The notes beneath the pieces were generated by a model, which searched no databases, had not been told where the DNA came from, and worked only from the letters and a program-made list of their open reading frames with translations. 64,000 nucleotides of DNA from assembly GCF_002076895.1 (NCBI RefSeq), contig NZ_CP020465.1:3596001-3660000 (forward strand), in the 5' to 3' direction. Origin of the DNA: Cognaticolwellia beringensis. GTDB taxonomy: Bacteria > Pseudomonadota > Gammaproteobacteria > Enterobacterales > Alteromonadaceae. The stretch's first letter is position 1; each line of letters begins with the position of its first letter. This document shows, piece by piece, positions 55,445-64,000 of the stretch. Position numbers and translations under genes: made by a program.

Positions 55445-56854
55445 ATGCTGAAATTTAAACTACCTTCTGTATATACAATATTGTTTTTATTGATAGTGTT
55501 AATTGCAGCGCTCACTTGGGTAGTACCTGCTGGCCAATATGATATGGCCAACAATGAATTATTAGGTAAATTAGTGCCTGTTTCTGGCTCATACCATCAA
55601 GTTGAGAGTAGCCCGCAAGGGATAAAAGCCGTTTTATTAGCGCCGATAAAAGGCTTCTATGACCCAAGTACAAATCAGGCAAGAGCGATAGATGTTGCGT
55701 TGTTTGTGTTAATCATTGGCGGCTTCTTTGGCGTCGTTAATCAAACCAAAAGTATTGATAGTGCCATTGGTCAAATTACCGTAAAACTGCAAGGTCGAGA
55801 AATCTGGCTGATCCCAACATTGATGGGCTTGTTTGCCTTAGGGGGCACGCTCATTGGTATGGCGGAAGAAACTTTACCTTTTTATACCTTAGTTATTCCA
55901 GTAATGATCGCGGCTGGTTATGACAGTATTACCGGTGTTGCTGTGGTAATGATTGGGGCTGGTATTGGCGCCTTGGGGTCAACGATAAACCCTTTTGCGA
56001 CTATTATTGCCTCTAATGCCGCAGAAGTTAGCTTTACTGATGGCTTAGCGTTAAGAATTGTCATCTTAATTCTCGCATGGCTACTTTGTGTTGTTTATGT
56101 AATGAAGTACGCAAAAAAAGTTAAAAACAACCCAGAACTATCTTTGGTAGCTGACCAGAAAGTAGCGGACGAAAAGTATTTTCTGCATACCTCAACCGCC
56201 AGCCAAGACAAGTCTTTATCTCTTCAGCAAAAGCTGGTGTTAACCATTTTATTGTTAACCTTTGTCGCCATGGTAATTGGCGTTTCTTATTATGATTGGT
56301 GGATGGCGGAAATTTCAGCGCTCTTTATTGCTGCAACCCTAGTCGTAGGTGTAGTAGCGAGAATGAAAGAACAATTATTGACCTCAAGTTTTGTTGAAGG
56401 TGCGAAAGAGCTACTAGGTGTTGCCTTCATTATTACGCTAGCCCGTGGCTTAGTGGTGGTGATGGATGAAGGGAATATTACTCATACTTTTTTATATTAT
56501 GCTGAAAGCTTTCTAAGTGACCTTTCACCGATTGTTTTTATTAATACCATTTATTGGGTTGAGTCGTTTCTATCATTATTAATCCCTTCATCATCAGGGC
56601 TAGCGGTATTGTCAATGCCGGTTTTGGCGCCACTTGCTGATTTCTCAAATGTGCCGCGCGAATTGGTTGTTACAGCCTATCAAGCCGCATCAGGTTTACC
56701 CAATTTAGTTACTCCAACTTCTGCCATTGTGATGGGCGGGCTGGCGATGGGCCGTGTTTCATATAGCACTTGGCTGAGATTTATTTTGCCTTTATTGGCG
56801 ATGATAGTTTTGCTGGTAATGGCCATGCTAAGTGTTGGTGTTATTTTGAGCTAG
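55445..56854 (+). CDS. YfcC-family (DcuC-like) amino/carboxylic acid permease
   Basis: A 469-residue inner-membrane protein with about 12 helices. It opens MLKFKLPSVYTILFLLIVLI with the family-typical TWVVPAGQYD, then GGFFGVVNQTKSIDSAIGQI, IGMAEETLPFYTLVIPVMIA, GAGIGALGSTINPFATIIAS and LIPSSSGLAVLSMPVLAPLA. This is the YfcC/DcuC-like superfamily, whose members carry arginine/ornithine, other amino acids or C4-dicarboxylates. The neighbouring dehydrogenase suggests an amino-acid derivative. AGGT lies 9 bases before the ATG. It ends 156 bp before the TonB-dependent receptor, with a weak hairpin between. Confidence 0.85.
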   Translation: MLKFKLPSVYTILFLLIVLIAALTWVVPAGQYDMANNELLGKLVPVSGSYHQVESSPQGIKAVLLAPIKGFYDPSTNQARAIDVALFVLIIGGFFGVVNQTKSIDSAIGQITVKLQGREIWLIPTLMGLFALGGTLIGMAEETLPFYTLVIPVMIAAGYDSITGVAVVMIGAGIGALGSTINPFATIIASNAAEVSFTDGLALRIVILILAWLLCVVYVMKYAKKVKNNPELSLVADQKVADEKYFLHTSTASQDKSLSLQQKLVLTILLLTFVAMVIGVSYYDWWMAEISALFIAATLVVGVVARMKEQLLTSSFVEGAKELLGVAFIITLARGLVVVMDEGNITHTFLYYAESFLSDLSPIVFINTIYWVESFLSLLIPSSSGLAVLSMPVLAPLADFSNVPRELVVTAYQAASGLPNLVTPTSAIVMGGLAMGRVSYSTWLRFILPLLAMIVLLVMAMLSVGVILS

Positions 56855-56876
56855 ACGTTCAAGGAATAAACTAAAT

Positions 56877-56903
56877 ATTGTGAAAAATAACACAATTTAA
56901 TTT
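56877..56903 (+). terminator. weak terminator-like hairpin after the YfcC-type gene
   Basis: ATTGTG (56877-56882), loop of 8, CACAAT (56891-56896), then TTAATTTTTTT. The stem is only six pairs, so read-through into the receptor gene is possible. Confidence 0.4.
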
Positions 56904-57010
56904 TTTTCTTACTAAATGAAAATATTTAACAACACATTAACGAAAAAATCTGTATAACACTAAAAAAAAATTGGCTAACAGCCAGATAAAAAACACTGAG
57001 GAGAGACCCC

Positions 57011-59500
57011 ATGAATGTAAATAACTCGCAGATATTTAAAAAATCTGCCCTATGTTTGGCTCTTAGCTCTGCACTGGCTATACCAACTTATAGTTACGCA
57101 GCAGAAGCTGATAAAAAGACAGCTGTAGAAGGCATTGAGCGTATTCAAGTTACCGCATCGCGCCGTGCATCAACCGTGCAAGAAGCACCGTTAAACATTA
57201 CCGCACTCGACGGTGATGTTATGAAAGATCAAAATATTACCCAGTTGTCTGACGTTGCACGTTGGGTACCGGGTTTAAGTGTTGCTGACCAAGGTGGTCG
57301 TGAAGGTTCACCTATTATTGTTCGCGGTTTAAATACTAACTCAGCAGGCCCAGCCTCTGACGGCGGCACAGTAGCGACTTACATTGGCGAAATTCCATTG
57401 GTTGTGGATATGAAGCTAATAGATGTTGAGCGCGTTGAAATATTAATTGGCCCACAAGGGACTTTGTATGGTGCAGGTACACTCGGTGGTGCTATTCGTT
57501 ACTTACCGAACAAGCCGGTATTAGACGAAACATCAGGTTCGCTTTACGGTGATATTTTCTCGTTATCAGAAAGTGATGATAACGGCGCTGAAGCTGGCTT
57601 TGTTTTTAACACGCCATTAATCGATGATGAATTAGCCGTACGCTTTGCTTTTAATTATTTAAATGAACCGGGTTATGTTGATTATAATTATGTTGTGCGT
57701 GAAGGTGGAGTTTCATTGCCTGATCCAGATTGGACTGACGCTGATGCTGTAAGCACTAATCTAAAACAGATCAAAGACGCGAATGACGAGCAAACTACCA
57801 CAGCTAAAGCGATGATTCGCTGGCAGCCAAATGACACTTTTGATGCGACGTTATCTTACTTCTACCAAAAGCAAAATGTTGGTGGTCGCTCTATCGTACA
57901 TGGCAACAGCTTAAGTGCGACTAATCCATTATCTAACGTGATAGGCGATTATGAGTCAGCTTACCGTTACGATGAGCCGAGAGAAAAAGAAGATTCATTA
58001 CTCAGCTTAGAATTAACGGTAGATTTAGGTTTCGCTGAATTAACCTCTGCAACGGGTTATTCAGAGTTTGAAGCAGATGGCCAACGTGACCAAACTGATT
58101 TATTAATCCGTTTAGATTACAGCTATGAAGAGTTTCCAGGTTTTTCAACATTTACTCGTGAAGTTGATGACGCAGAAAACTTCACCCAAGAAATACGTTT
58201 AGTTTCTACGGCTGATTCACCATTAACGTGGATTGTCGGTGGTTACTATAATAAGTTTGAAAAAACTGAAGACAGTCGTGAGTACACGCCTGGTTTTGCT
58301 CAATATGCGGTTGATAATTGGGGCGCAAATCAAAACCGTCCAGACGCACTAGAGTATATTTCGATAGTAAACGAAGAAGTTACCGAATCAGCCATTTTTG
58401 GTGAAATAACTTACAGCGTAACCGATAAGTTAACGGTAATGGCCGGTGCTCGTTTTTATGACTATGAAGTTAATTCATCTTCTGCCATTGATTTACCTTT
58501 GTATTACACTTTATTTGAAGACTATGCTGCAGATGAAGTTAACCTAGACTTTAAAAGCACACCAACGGCAGCTGATGACGGTAGTTTATTTAAGTTAAAT
58601 GCTAGCTATCAATTTAGTGATGACGTAATGGCATACGCCACCATTAGTGAAGGTTTCAGAGTGGGTGGCGCTAACGGTGTTGCTGCTTGTCCAGATGATA
58701 TAGCCGAGTCAGACATACAAAATGTTTGTGCATTAGCTGATGAAGCACTTTATGAAGCTGACACGACGACTAACTATGAATTAGGCTTTAAAAGTACTTG
58801 GTTTAGTAATAAATTCCATTTTAATGCTGCCTTGTTTAGAGTTGAATGGGACAATGCTCAAGTTGCAGGAGCTACTTTTTACGGTCAACAAATCATTACC
58901 AGTAATGCAGCAACGGCCGAATCTAGAGGTGTGGAAATATCAACCCGAGCCATGTTGTCAGACAGCTTGATAGCCTATGCAACCTATGCTTATACCAATG
59001 CAGAACTTACTAAAGATGCACCTTTTTTGTTTAAAGTATTAAACCAAGGTGAAATTGACGCCGGTGTTGAGCAAGATTATTACGACGGTAAAGATGGTGA
59101 TCGCTTACCTGGTACGCCGGAGCACCAGTTCTCATTTGGCGCTACTTATTCAACTGAAGTATTTGATGATACGCTATTAGATATAAACTATGGTTTAACT
59201 TATCAAAGTGACGTGTACTCTAAAGTAGGTTTACGTGCTGATGGCGAAGCATTACCTGGCTATGCGTTAAGCAATATTTCGGCAAGATTCTCGAAAGATG
59301 AATGGTCGGTAACTTTATACGCTGATAACATGTTTGACAAATATGCGTTTAGTTCAGTGCGTAGAGACAAAGGTGATATTGGTTTAGCTAAGTATTCAGA
59401 AATGAACTCTAACGATGCCAGTTTACAGCGTAACTATGGTCATTACTTGATCACACCACGTACAGTTGGCGTGCGCTTTGAGTATATGTTTGACTTGTAA
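57011..59500 (+). CDS. TonB-dependent outer membrane receptor
   Basis: An 829-residue receptor. A signal peptide ends near SYAA (residue 31). A TonB-box-like IERIQVTASRR is followed by the plug (VQEAPLNITALDGDVMKDQN, PIIVRGLNT, VERVEILIGPQGTLYGAGTL GGAIRY in two parts) and a 22-strand type barrel ending TVGVRFEYMFDL. It lacks an N-terminal signalling extension. These proteins import siderophores, vitamins, sugars or peptides; this one resembles the large group in marine Alteromonadales with organic substrates, and no Fur box was found. GAGGAGAG precedes the ATG. It stands between the YfcC-type permease and a TPR-sulfotransferase gene, and probably brings in the substrate of the locus. Confidence 0.93.
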   Translation: MNVNNSQIFKKSALCLALSSALAIPTYSYAAEADKKTAVEGIERIQVTASRRASTVQEAPLNITALDGDVMKDQNITQLSDVARWVPGLSVADQGGREGSPIIVRGLNTNSAGPASDGGTVATYIGEIPLVVDMKLIDVERVEILIGPQGTLYGAGTLGGAIRYLPNKPVLDETSGSLYGDIFSLSESDDNGAEAGFVFNTPLIDDELAVRFAFNYLNEPGYVDYNYVVREGGVSLPDPDWTDADAVSTNLKQIKDANDEQTTTAKAMIRWQPNDTFDATLSYFYQKQNVGGRSIVHGNSLSATNPLSNVIGDYESAYRYDEPREKEDSLLSLELTVDLGFAELTSATGYSEFEADGQRDQTDLLIRLDYSYEEFPGFSTFTREVDDAENFTQEIRLVSTADSPLTWIVGGYYNKFEKTEDSREYTPGFAQYAVDNWGANQNRPDALEYISIVNEEVTESAIFGEITYSVTDKLTVMAGARFYDYEVNSSSAIDLPLYYTLFEDYAADEVNLDFKSTPTAADDGSLFKLNASYQFSDDVMAYATISEGFRVGGANGVAACPDDIAESDIQNVCALADEALYEADTTTNYELGFKSTWFSNKFHFNAALFRVEWDNAQVAGATFYGQQIITSNAATAESRGVEISTRAMLSDSLIAYATYAYTNAELTKDAPFLFKVLNQGEIDAGVEQDYYDGKDGDRLPGTPEHQFSFGATYSTEVFDDTLLDINYGLTYQSDVYSKVGLRADGEALPGYALSNISARFSKDEWSVTLYADNMFDKYAFSSVRRDKGDIGLAKYSEMNSNDASLQRNYGHYLITPRTVGVRFEYMFDL

Positions 59501-59520
59501 AGATTAAACGACTTACATCA

Positions 59521-59558
59521 GGTATTATTCTAATAAAGTGGGGTAATACCTTTTTTTT
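59521..59558 (+). terminator. rho-independent terminator or attenuator after the receptor gene
   Basis: GGTATTA (59521-59527), loop of 16, TAATACC (59544-59550), then eight T. The long loop makes it less stable; it lies 21 bp before the sulfotransferase start, so that gene may be expressed by read-through. Confidence 0.7.
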
Positions 59559-59578
59559 ATTCAAAAAGTGTCATTAGC

Positions 59579-61144
59579 ATGAATATTTCAAAACAAATTA
59601 GCACCGCACAAAAGTATATTGAAACTAAGCAATATAAGTTGGCGCACCAATGTATTATTGAACTATTGCAATTTGATAAATTCTACGCTGATGGCTACTT
59701 TTTATTAGCGATTATTGCCAGTGAACACAACAATTTTAAAAAAGCTATTGTGCTTATTGAACAAGCCATTGTACTAGCGCCTGAGCGTGCTGAATATATT
59801 GCACATTTAGCCAAACACTTCGTATTAACCAATGATTACGTAAAAGCTAAACAACAATGTGAAAAGGCAGAATTACTTGCTCAGTTAAGTGCCTTAGAAT
59901 TAGATACAATTGGGGTGGTTTACAGCAAGATGGGTTTACACCATTGCGCGATTAAGAATTTCGAAAAAGCAGTTAAATTAGCACCCAACAATGCCAATTT
60001 TCATTTTAATTTGGCGGTATCGTTAAAGTTTACCGGTGATTTTGATGCAGCAAAACTCGCTTTTGAAAAAACCATCGATTTAGCGCCAACGTATTATAAA
60101 GCTTATTCATCACTTGCTAGCCTTGGCGATGTTGATACTAAATACCAAGATACCATACTTAATTTACAAACCAATACGTTACAACCCGATGATGCTTTGT
60201 ATATTGGTCATGCTCAAGCGCGGATCCACGAAAAACAAAAAAATTATCAACAAGCTTATCAAGCGTTGAGCCAAGCTAAAAAGGCTAAGCTTGCGCAGTT
60301 AAATTACAGTATTGAAGATGACAAGAAAATTTTTACTCGCTTAAAGTCTGCTTTTAATCAACCACCGCAAGTAAACCCAATTGGCAATGAATCAGACGAA
60401 GCAATATTCGTCGTAGGCTTGCCACGCTCAGGCACCACATTAGTTGAGCGAATATTATCGAATCATCGAGATGTTACTAGTGCAGGTGAGTTGCAAAATT
60501 TTGGCCTTTTAGTCAAGGAATTATCAGCAACTCAATCGCCATATGTTATTGATCCAGACACTATAGATGCAGCCTGCAATATCGATTTCAAAACGCTTGC
60601 CCAACGCTATATTGACAGTACCCGAGTTATTACCGGCGATACTGCAAGGTTTGTTGATAAAATGCCGCTTAATTTTCTCTATGTTGGCTTTATAGTGTCG
60701 GCTTTTCCAAATGCGAAAATTGTTTGCTTAGACCGAAACCCTTTAGACTCAATTGTCAGCAACTTTAGACAGTTATTCTCAGTCAATTTTTCATATTACA
60801 ACTATGCTTATGATCTGGAAACAACGGCAGAATACTATCTGCTTTTTAAAGATATTATTGCTTTTTGGCGTGAAAAGTTTCCACAGAATTTTTATGTGGT
60901 GAACTACCAAAGCTTAGTTAATTCACCGGTTGAAGAGGCTAAAAACTTGGTTAACTTTTGCCAATTATCATGGCACGACAGCTTAGTGGATATTGAAAAT
61001 AACAGCTCACCCGTGGCAACTGCTAGTGCGGTTCAAGTTAGAAGTCCGATTAATAACCAGTCTGTTGGAAATTGGCAACGATACGACTTCTGTTTGGAAA
61101 ATGTTAAATCAAGATTACAAGCTGCGGGTGTGTCACTCAAATAG
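59579..61144 (+). CDS. TPR-repeat sulfotransferase
   Basis: A 521-residue soluble protein. Residues 1-235 are tetratricopeptide repeats (for example CAIKNFEKAVKLAPNNANFH and AKLAFEKTIDLAPTYYKAYS), a protein-binding scaffold. From about residue 275 comes a sulfotransferase domain with the 5'-phosphosulfate loop VGLPRSGTTLVERIL, the DKMPLNFLYVGFIVSAFPNA block and the 3'-phosphate site VCLDRNPLDSIVSNFRQLF. The P-R-S-G-T-T loop is like that of tyrosylprotein sulfotransferases, so a protein or peptide acceptor held by the TPR part is plausible. There is no signal peptide, so it is cytoplasmic. It follows the TonB receptor by 78 bp; the pairing is recurrent in marine bacteria (from memory). The acceptor is unknown. 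Confidence 0.88.
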   Translation: MNISKQISTAQKYIETKQYKLAHQCIIELLQFDKFYADGYFLLAIIASEHNNFKKAIVLIEQAIVLAPERAEYIAHLAKHFVLTNDYVKAKQQCEKAELLAQLSALELDTIGVVYSKMGLHHCAIKNFEKAVKLAPNNANFHFNLAVSLKFTGDFDAAKLAFEKTIDLAPTYYKAYSSLASLGDVDTKYQDTILNLQTNTLQPDDALYIGHAQARIHEKQKNYQQAYQALSQAKKAKLAQLNYSIEDDKKIFTRLKSAFNQPPQVNPIGNESDEAIFVVGLPRSGTTLVERILSNHRDVTSAGELQNFGLLVKELSATQSPYVIDPDTIDAACNIDFKTLAQRYIDSTRVITGDTARFVDKMPLNFLYVGFIVSAFPNAKIVCLDRNPLDSIVSNFRQLFSVNFSYYNYAYDLETTAEYYLLFKDIIAFWREKFPQNFYVVNYQSLVNSPVEEAKNLVNFCQLSWHDSLVDIENNSSPVATASAVQVRSPINNQSVGNWQRYDFCLENVKSRLQAAGVSLK

Positions 61145-61381
61145 TCGCTTGATAAACGCTCGACACTCACAGTGAAATTCGCTATAGAAACAGTCAATAT
61201 TAGCGACTACTGATGAGATGATTTACATTATGCGTGATATGCTCCTAATGAGCTTACTTGCTATTACAGCGCTAAATTTATAAATTAGTTGAGTAAAAGG
61301 CAAAGATCACATTAAATTAAACTATATTTTAAGGCCAACTTTCACTTCTTTTTAGCTAATTCAATTGATTAGGGAGACTCA

Positions 61382-62728
61382 ATGTCTAAAGACTCTAAAA
61401 ACTTATTAGAACGTGGCTTGGACAACATTCAGCCACAACTTTCCAGCTTTATTCGTGCCCAAAAAACCTCCAGTTTGTTCCTTTTACTTTCTACAATTGT
61501 TGCTTTATGGTGGGCAAACTCAATATATTCAGCTAGCTATTTCAATTTAGTGCACACACCTGTTGGGCTGTTTTTTGGAGATTTAGAATTTAAAGCTTCA
61601 CTTAAACACATTATCAATGATGGCTTGATGGTGATATTTTTCTTTTTACTCGGACTAGAAATTAAACGTGAAGTTTTAGTGGGCGATCTCGCGCAACCCG
61701 AAAATCGTCGCATGCTAATTCTTTGTGCTTTAGGAGGCATGATTTGTCCGGCATTAATCTACTCAATGTTCAATTACTCTCTTGATTCACAAATCGGTTG
61801 GGGTATACCCATGGCCACCGATACCGCTTTTGCCCTAGGTGTGCTCACCATTGTAAGAAAACACATACCTGCCAGTCTGTTAGCGTTTATTGTTGGGCTC
61901 GCTATCGTTGACGATGTTGGCGCGATATTGGTTATTGCTATATTTTACACCGAGCAGATATCTGTTATGCATTTGTCGAGTGCGTTTGCACTGATCGCTT
62001 TTTTAGGCCTGGCTAGTTATGCTGGTGTGCGACAACCGCTTTTTTATATCACCATCAGTATTTTAACTTGGTTGATGATGCTTAAGTCTGGCGTTCACCC
62101 TACGGTTGCTGGTGTCGCCATTGCCCTGACCGTACCTGCACGTCCAGAATTAGCATCAGGTAAGCTGCTAGATAAAGCAAAGTCGATTATAAATTCGATG
62201 GAGAAAAAGCCCAAATCGGTAGATGTGCTTGGCAGCAAGGAAGATCACGAAAAAGTATTAAAAGTACGCGATGTTGCCGAAGAGGCTAGTACGCCACTAC
62301 GTAGATGGGAAGGGGCTTTGCACTTACCTGTATCATTATTTATTTTGCCGCTATTTGCGTTAACCAATGCAGGCGTAATATTTAGTTTCAGCTCACTTGC
62401 TGATAGTCTGCAACATCCGATTGGTTTAGGCATTATTTTTGGCTTGGTGCTGGGGAAATTTATCGGTATTTCTGGAGCTTGTTGGTTAGCGCTACGCTAT
62501 AAGCTAGGAAGTTTACCTGATAAGATTAATTTTCAACACGTTGTTGGGGCTTCGCTAATAACAGGTATCGGCTTTACCATGTCTACTTTTATTGCCATGT
62601 TAGGTTTCGATGGTCAGCCAGAGCAACTGCAATATGCAAAAACAGCTATTTTGATAGGTTCAATACTTGCCGCAATGCTTGGTACTATATATCTCAGGGT
62701 TACTTCTACAAAGCAAAATAATGAATAA
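61382..62728 (+). CDS. nhaA: Na+/H+ antiporter NhaA
   Basis: A 448-residue inner-membrane antiporter with 12 helices, longer than E. coli NhaA (388) because of a cytoplasmic insert at about 255-300 (SIINSMEKKPKSVDVLGSKE region). The key residues are present: Asp147 in ATDTAFALG and the paired Asp177-Asp178 in GLAIVDDVGAI. It expels sodium in exchange for protons, important in sea water and at high pH. AGGGA precedes the ATG. The gene has its own upstream region (237 bp) with no named site and is followed by an inverted repeat at 62754-62799. Confidence 0.95.
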   Translation: MSKDSKNLLERGLDNIQPQLSSFIRAQKTSSLFLLLSTIVALWWANSIYSASYFNLVHTPVGLFFGDLEFKASLKHIINDGLMVIFFFLLGLEIKREVLVGDLAQPENRRMLILCALGGMICPALIYSMFNYSLDSQIGWGIPMATDTAFALGVLTIVRKHIPASLLAFIVGLAIVDDVGAILVIAIFYTEQISVMHLSSAFALIAFLGLASYAGVRQPLFYITISILTWLMMLKSGVHPTVAGVAIALTVPARPELASGKLLDKAKSIINSMEKKPKSVDVLGSKEDHEKVLKVRDVAEEASTPLRRWEGALHLPVSLFILPLFALTNAGVIFSFSSLADSLQHPIGLGIIFGLVLGKFIGISGACWLALRYKLGSLPDKINFQHVVGASLITGIGFTMSTFIAMLGFDGQPEQLQYAKTAILIGSILAAMLGTIYLRVTSTKQNNE

Positions 62729-63047
62729 TTTAACTTAGTTAAATAGGCTAAGGGCAGGGTAGTGTTTAACGTGGTAGTGGATATATGCAGCTACCCTGCT
62801 AATATAAAGCTAAATGTTTTTTTCATAATGCCAATTGAGTATCTATTCGAAAAATAATTAAGAAGAGTTGTTTTCATTTTAATAGCATTTAATGACTATG
62901 GTTCTATGCTGTTTTATCGTTTCCTGCCAAGTTTTAAAATGAGTTTAATTTTCTTATTTTGTCCCAAACTTAAATGAGTTTTTCAAGTATCAGACAGCAG
63001 TGGTAAAAACTACAAAGCGTTGTTATTGAATTGATTTAAGGAGCAAT
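62729..63047. other. intergenic region after nhaA with a long-loop stem
   Basis: 319 bp without a gene. GCAGGGTAG (62754-62762) pairs perfectly with CTACCCTGC (62791-62799) around a 28-base loop, and no T run follows. It could be a small RNA fold or a protein site; nhaA has no clear terminator otherwise. Confidence 0.45.
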
Positions 63048-63581
63048 ATGGATAGAATCGCAAATATTCATACATTAACTAAGCGATTGATCGTCATGAC
63101 CGCTATTTCTTTGCTTGTATTTAGTGTCATTTTCGGTATTAGTTACTTTTTTAATGGAAGATTAATGATGACATGGCTCGGTTTTGTGTGTGGAATCATA
63201 GGGGGATTTGTAAGCATACAGCAGCGAATTAAAAACGTATCTGACGAAGAGCTTACGCTACTAACAAATTCTTGGTTTCAAATTCTATTAGTTCCTATCT
63301 TTGGCGGTGTATTTTCTTTAGTTTTGTACTGTATTTTTCTTGCCGGAATTATTTCAGGAAATATGTTTCCTAATTTTTATATTCCAAAACCTTCTGGCTC
63401 CGTCCCTGATGCTAACTTTATGATTGAGTTGTTCACCAAAACATATCCACTAACGGGGCAAGATTTTGCAAAGTTCCTATTTTGGTCATTTGTTGCCGGT
63501 TTCTCAGAAAGGTTTGTTCCTCAAATTGTTAATAATGTTGCAGATAAATCATCAGAAAAAGTAAACCCATCGGATCGTTAA
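63048..63581 (+). CDS. small inner membrane protein with a GFSERFVP motif, function unknown
   Basis: A 177-residue protein. Three hydrophobic segments are seen: MTAISLLVFSVIFGISYFF, MMTWLGFVCGIIGGFVSIQQ and WFQILLVPIFGGVFSLVLYC, plus a fourth weaker one near FLFWSFVAGFSERFVPQIV. The A-G-F-S-E-R-x-V-P segment near the C-terminus recurs in uncharacterised bacterial membrane proteins, so the family is probably real though unnamed. AAGGAG lies 5 bases before the ATG. It is monocistronic after nhaA. No role is proposed. Confidence 0.7.
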   Translation: MDRIANIHTLTKRLIVMTAISLLVFSVIFGISYFFNGRLMMTWLGFVCGIIGGFVSIQQRIKNVSDEELTLLTNSWFQILLVPIFGGVFSLVLYCIFLAGIISGNMFPNFYIPKPSGSVPDANFMIELFTKTYPLTGQDFAKFLFWSFVAGFSERFVPQIVNNVADKSSEKVNPSDR

Positions 63582-64000
63582 AACGCTAAATCTACATGGC
63601 GTTGAGGTTCTAGGATAACTAAGTTAGTCGAAACTACTGAGTATACTTTGTTTTGGCTCGTGACGATTATCTCGATAATAATTAATGTATTTGATAATAT
63701 TGTTCTAGGTTTTTTAATATACGAACTATTTACAAAGAGCTATTTGAATAGTAATACGCATCGATTGATATTAATGCACCATTCAAAGCAAAAGATCTTA
63801 CTGGATATTATATTCAGGCAATAATTTGTTTTGTGCTGGCCAACCTTAAGTTACTGCGGATTAAACCAGAAACTCAGCAAAGTCATATAGCTGTTGGCTA
63901 TGTTCCCCATTACAGCGCAATTTTAAACAAGCTTTATTTAGCCCGTTATTTAGGCTCATACATTCGCACCGAAGCAAGGAATTTCATGTTTGAATTTAAA
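63582..64000. other. unresolved terminal 419 bp
   Basis: Two overlapping + strand frames are open here. One (TTG 63648 to stop 63824) would encode 58 residues with a membrane-like segment (VTIISIIINVFDNIVLGFLI). The other runs from about 63750 to the window end and includes AAGGA six bases before an ATG at 63986, which may be the start of the next gene (MFEFK). Neither can be confirmed; the second is cut by the window edge. Confidence 0.3.

Noticed and set aside
61143..61209. Inverted repeat TAGTCGCT/AGCGACTA after the sulfotransferase gene as a terminator
   Set aside because: The loop exceeds 50 bases and no T run follows, so a functional terminator is unlikely.

Overview
The window looks like chromosomal DNA of a marine gammaproteobacterium of the Alteromonadales, most likely a Colwelliaceae member (Colwellia/Thalassotalea-like). 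This rests on AT-rich sequence, Na+-based physiology (NhaA, an NhaC-family carrier, the polar-flagellar stator protein MotY), a large TonB-dependent receptor, an Smc-ZipA-LigA cluster instead of MukB, and gene neighbourhoods such as rnt-motY. Taxonomy is inference from gene content; no rRNA or tRNA gene was found.

Layout. 1-2.2 kb: a small iron-type operon (cupredoxin-like protein, FTR1-like permease without its usual REXXE motifs, beta-barrel-like protein) ending in a broken cytochrome b561 fragment, then about 1 kb of decayed non-coding DNA. 3.2-9.1 kb: fadR, convergent with the stress set prkA-yeaH-spoVR. 9.1-13 kb: a 49-bp tandem repeat, sodB, grxD, a 2-Cys peroxiredoxin, an internally duplicated membrane protein, and rnt. 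13.1-14.1 kb: motY with a sigma-28-like promoter but an in-frame TAG at codon 33. 14.2-25 kb: M1 peptidase, cysZ, smc-zipA-ligA. 25.3-31.3 kb: secreted 2H-phosphoesterase-like protein, two spondin-domain exported proteins, an OmpR-type two-component pair and an M48 lipoprotein protease. 31.3-32.9 kb: an NhaC-family carrier with a MetJ-like operator, probably the methionine transporter MetT. 33.6-36.7 kb: class II aldolase and class III fructose-bisphosphatase. 36.9-44.8 kb: diguanylate cyclase, solute-binding-protein pseudogene, YgjV, Bcr/CflA efflux, MiaE, glycosyltransferase, AstE-like hydrolase. 45.2-52.7 kb: MoxR-DUF58-transglutaminase operon facing a Gld-like ABC operon. 53.2-61.1 kb: LysR, opine-dehydrogenase family enzyme, YfcC-family permease, TonB-dependent receptor and TPR-sulfotransferase. 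61.4-64 kb: nhaA, a small membrane protein and unresolved terminal sequence.

How the parts work together. Much of the window is core: fatty-acid control, kinase-linked stress response, oxidative defence, chromosome condensation, division and ligation, gluconeogenesis and sodium/proton balance. The more unusual accessory units are the 53-61 kb receptor/permease/dehydrogenase/sulfotransferase locus, the spondin-domain pair beside its own two-component system with 11-bp-phased repeats in both upstream regions, and the divergent FTR1-like operon. The best sequence-level anomalies are the nonsense codon in motY and the MetJ-type operator in front of the NhaC-family gene.
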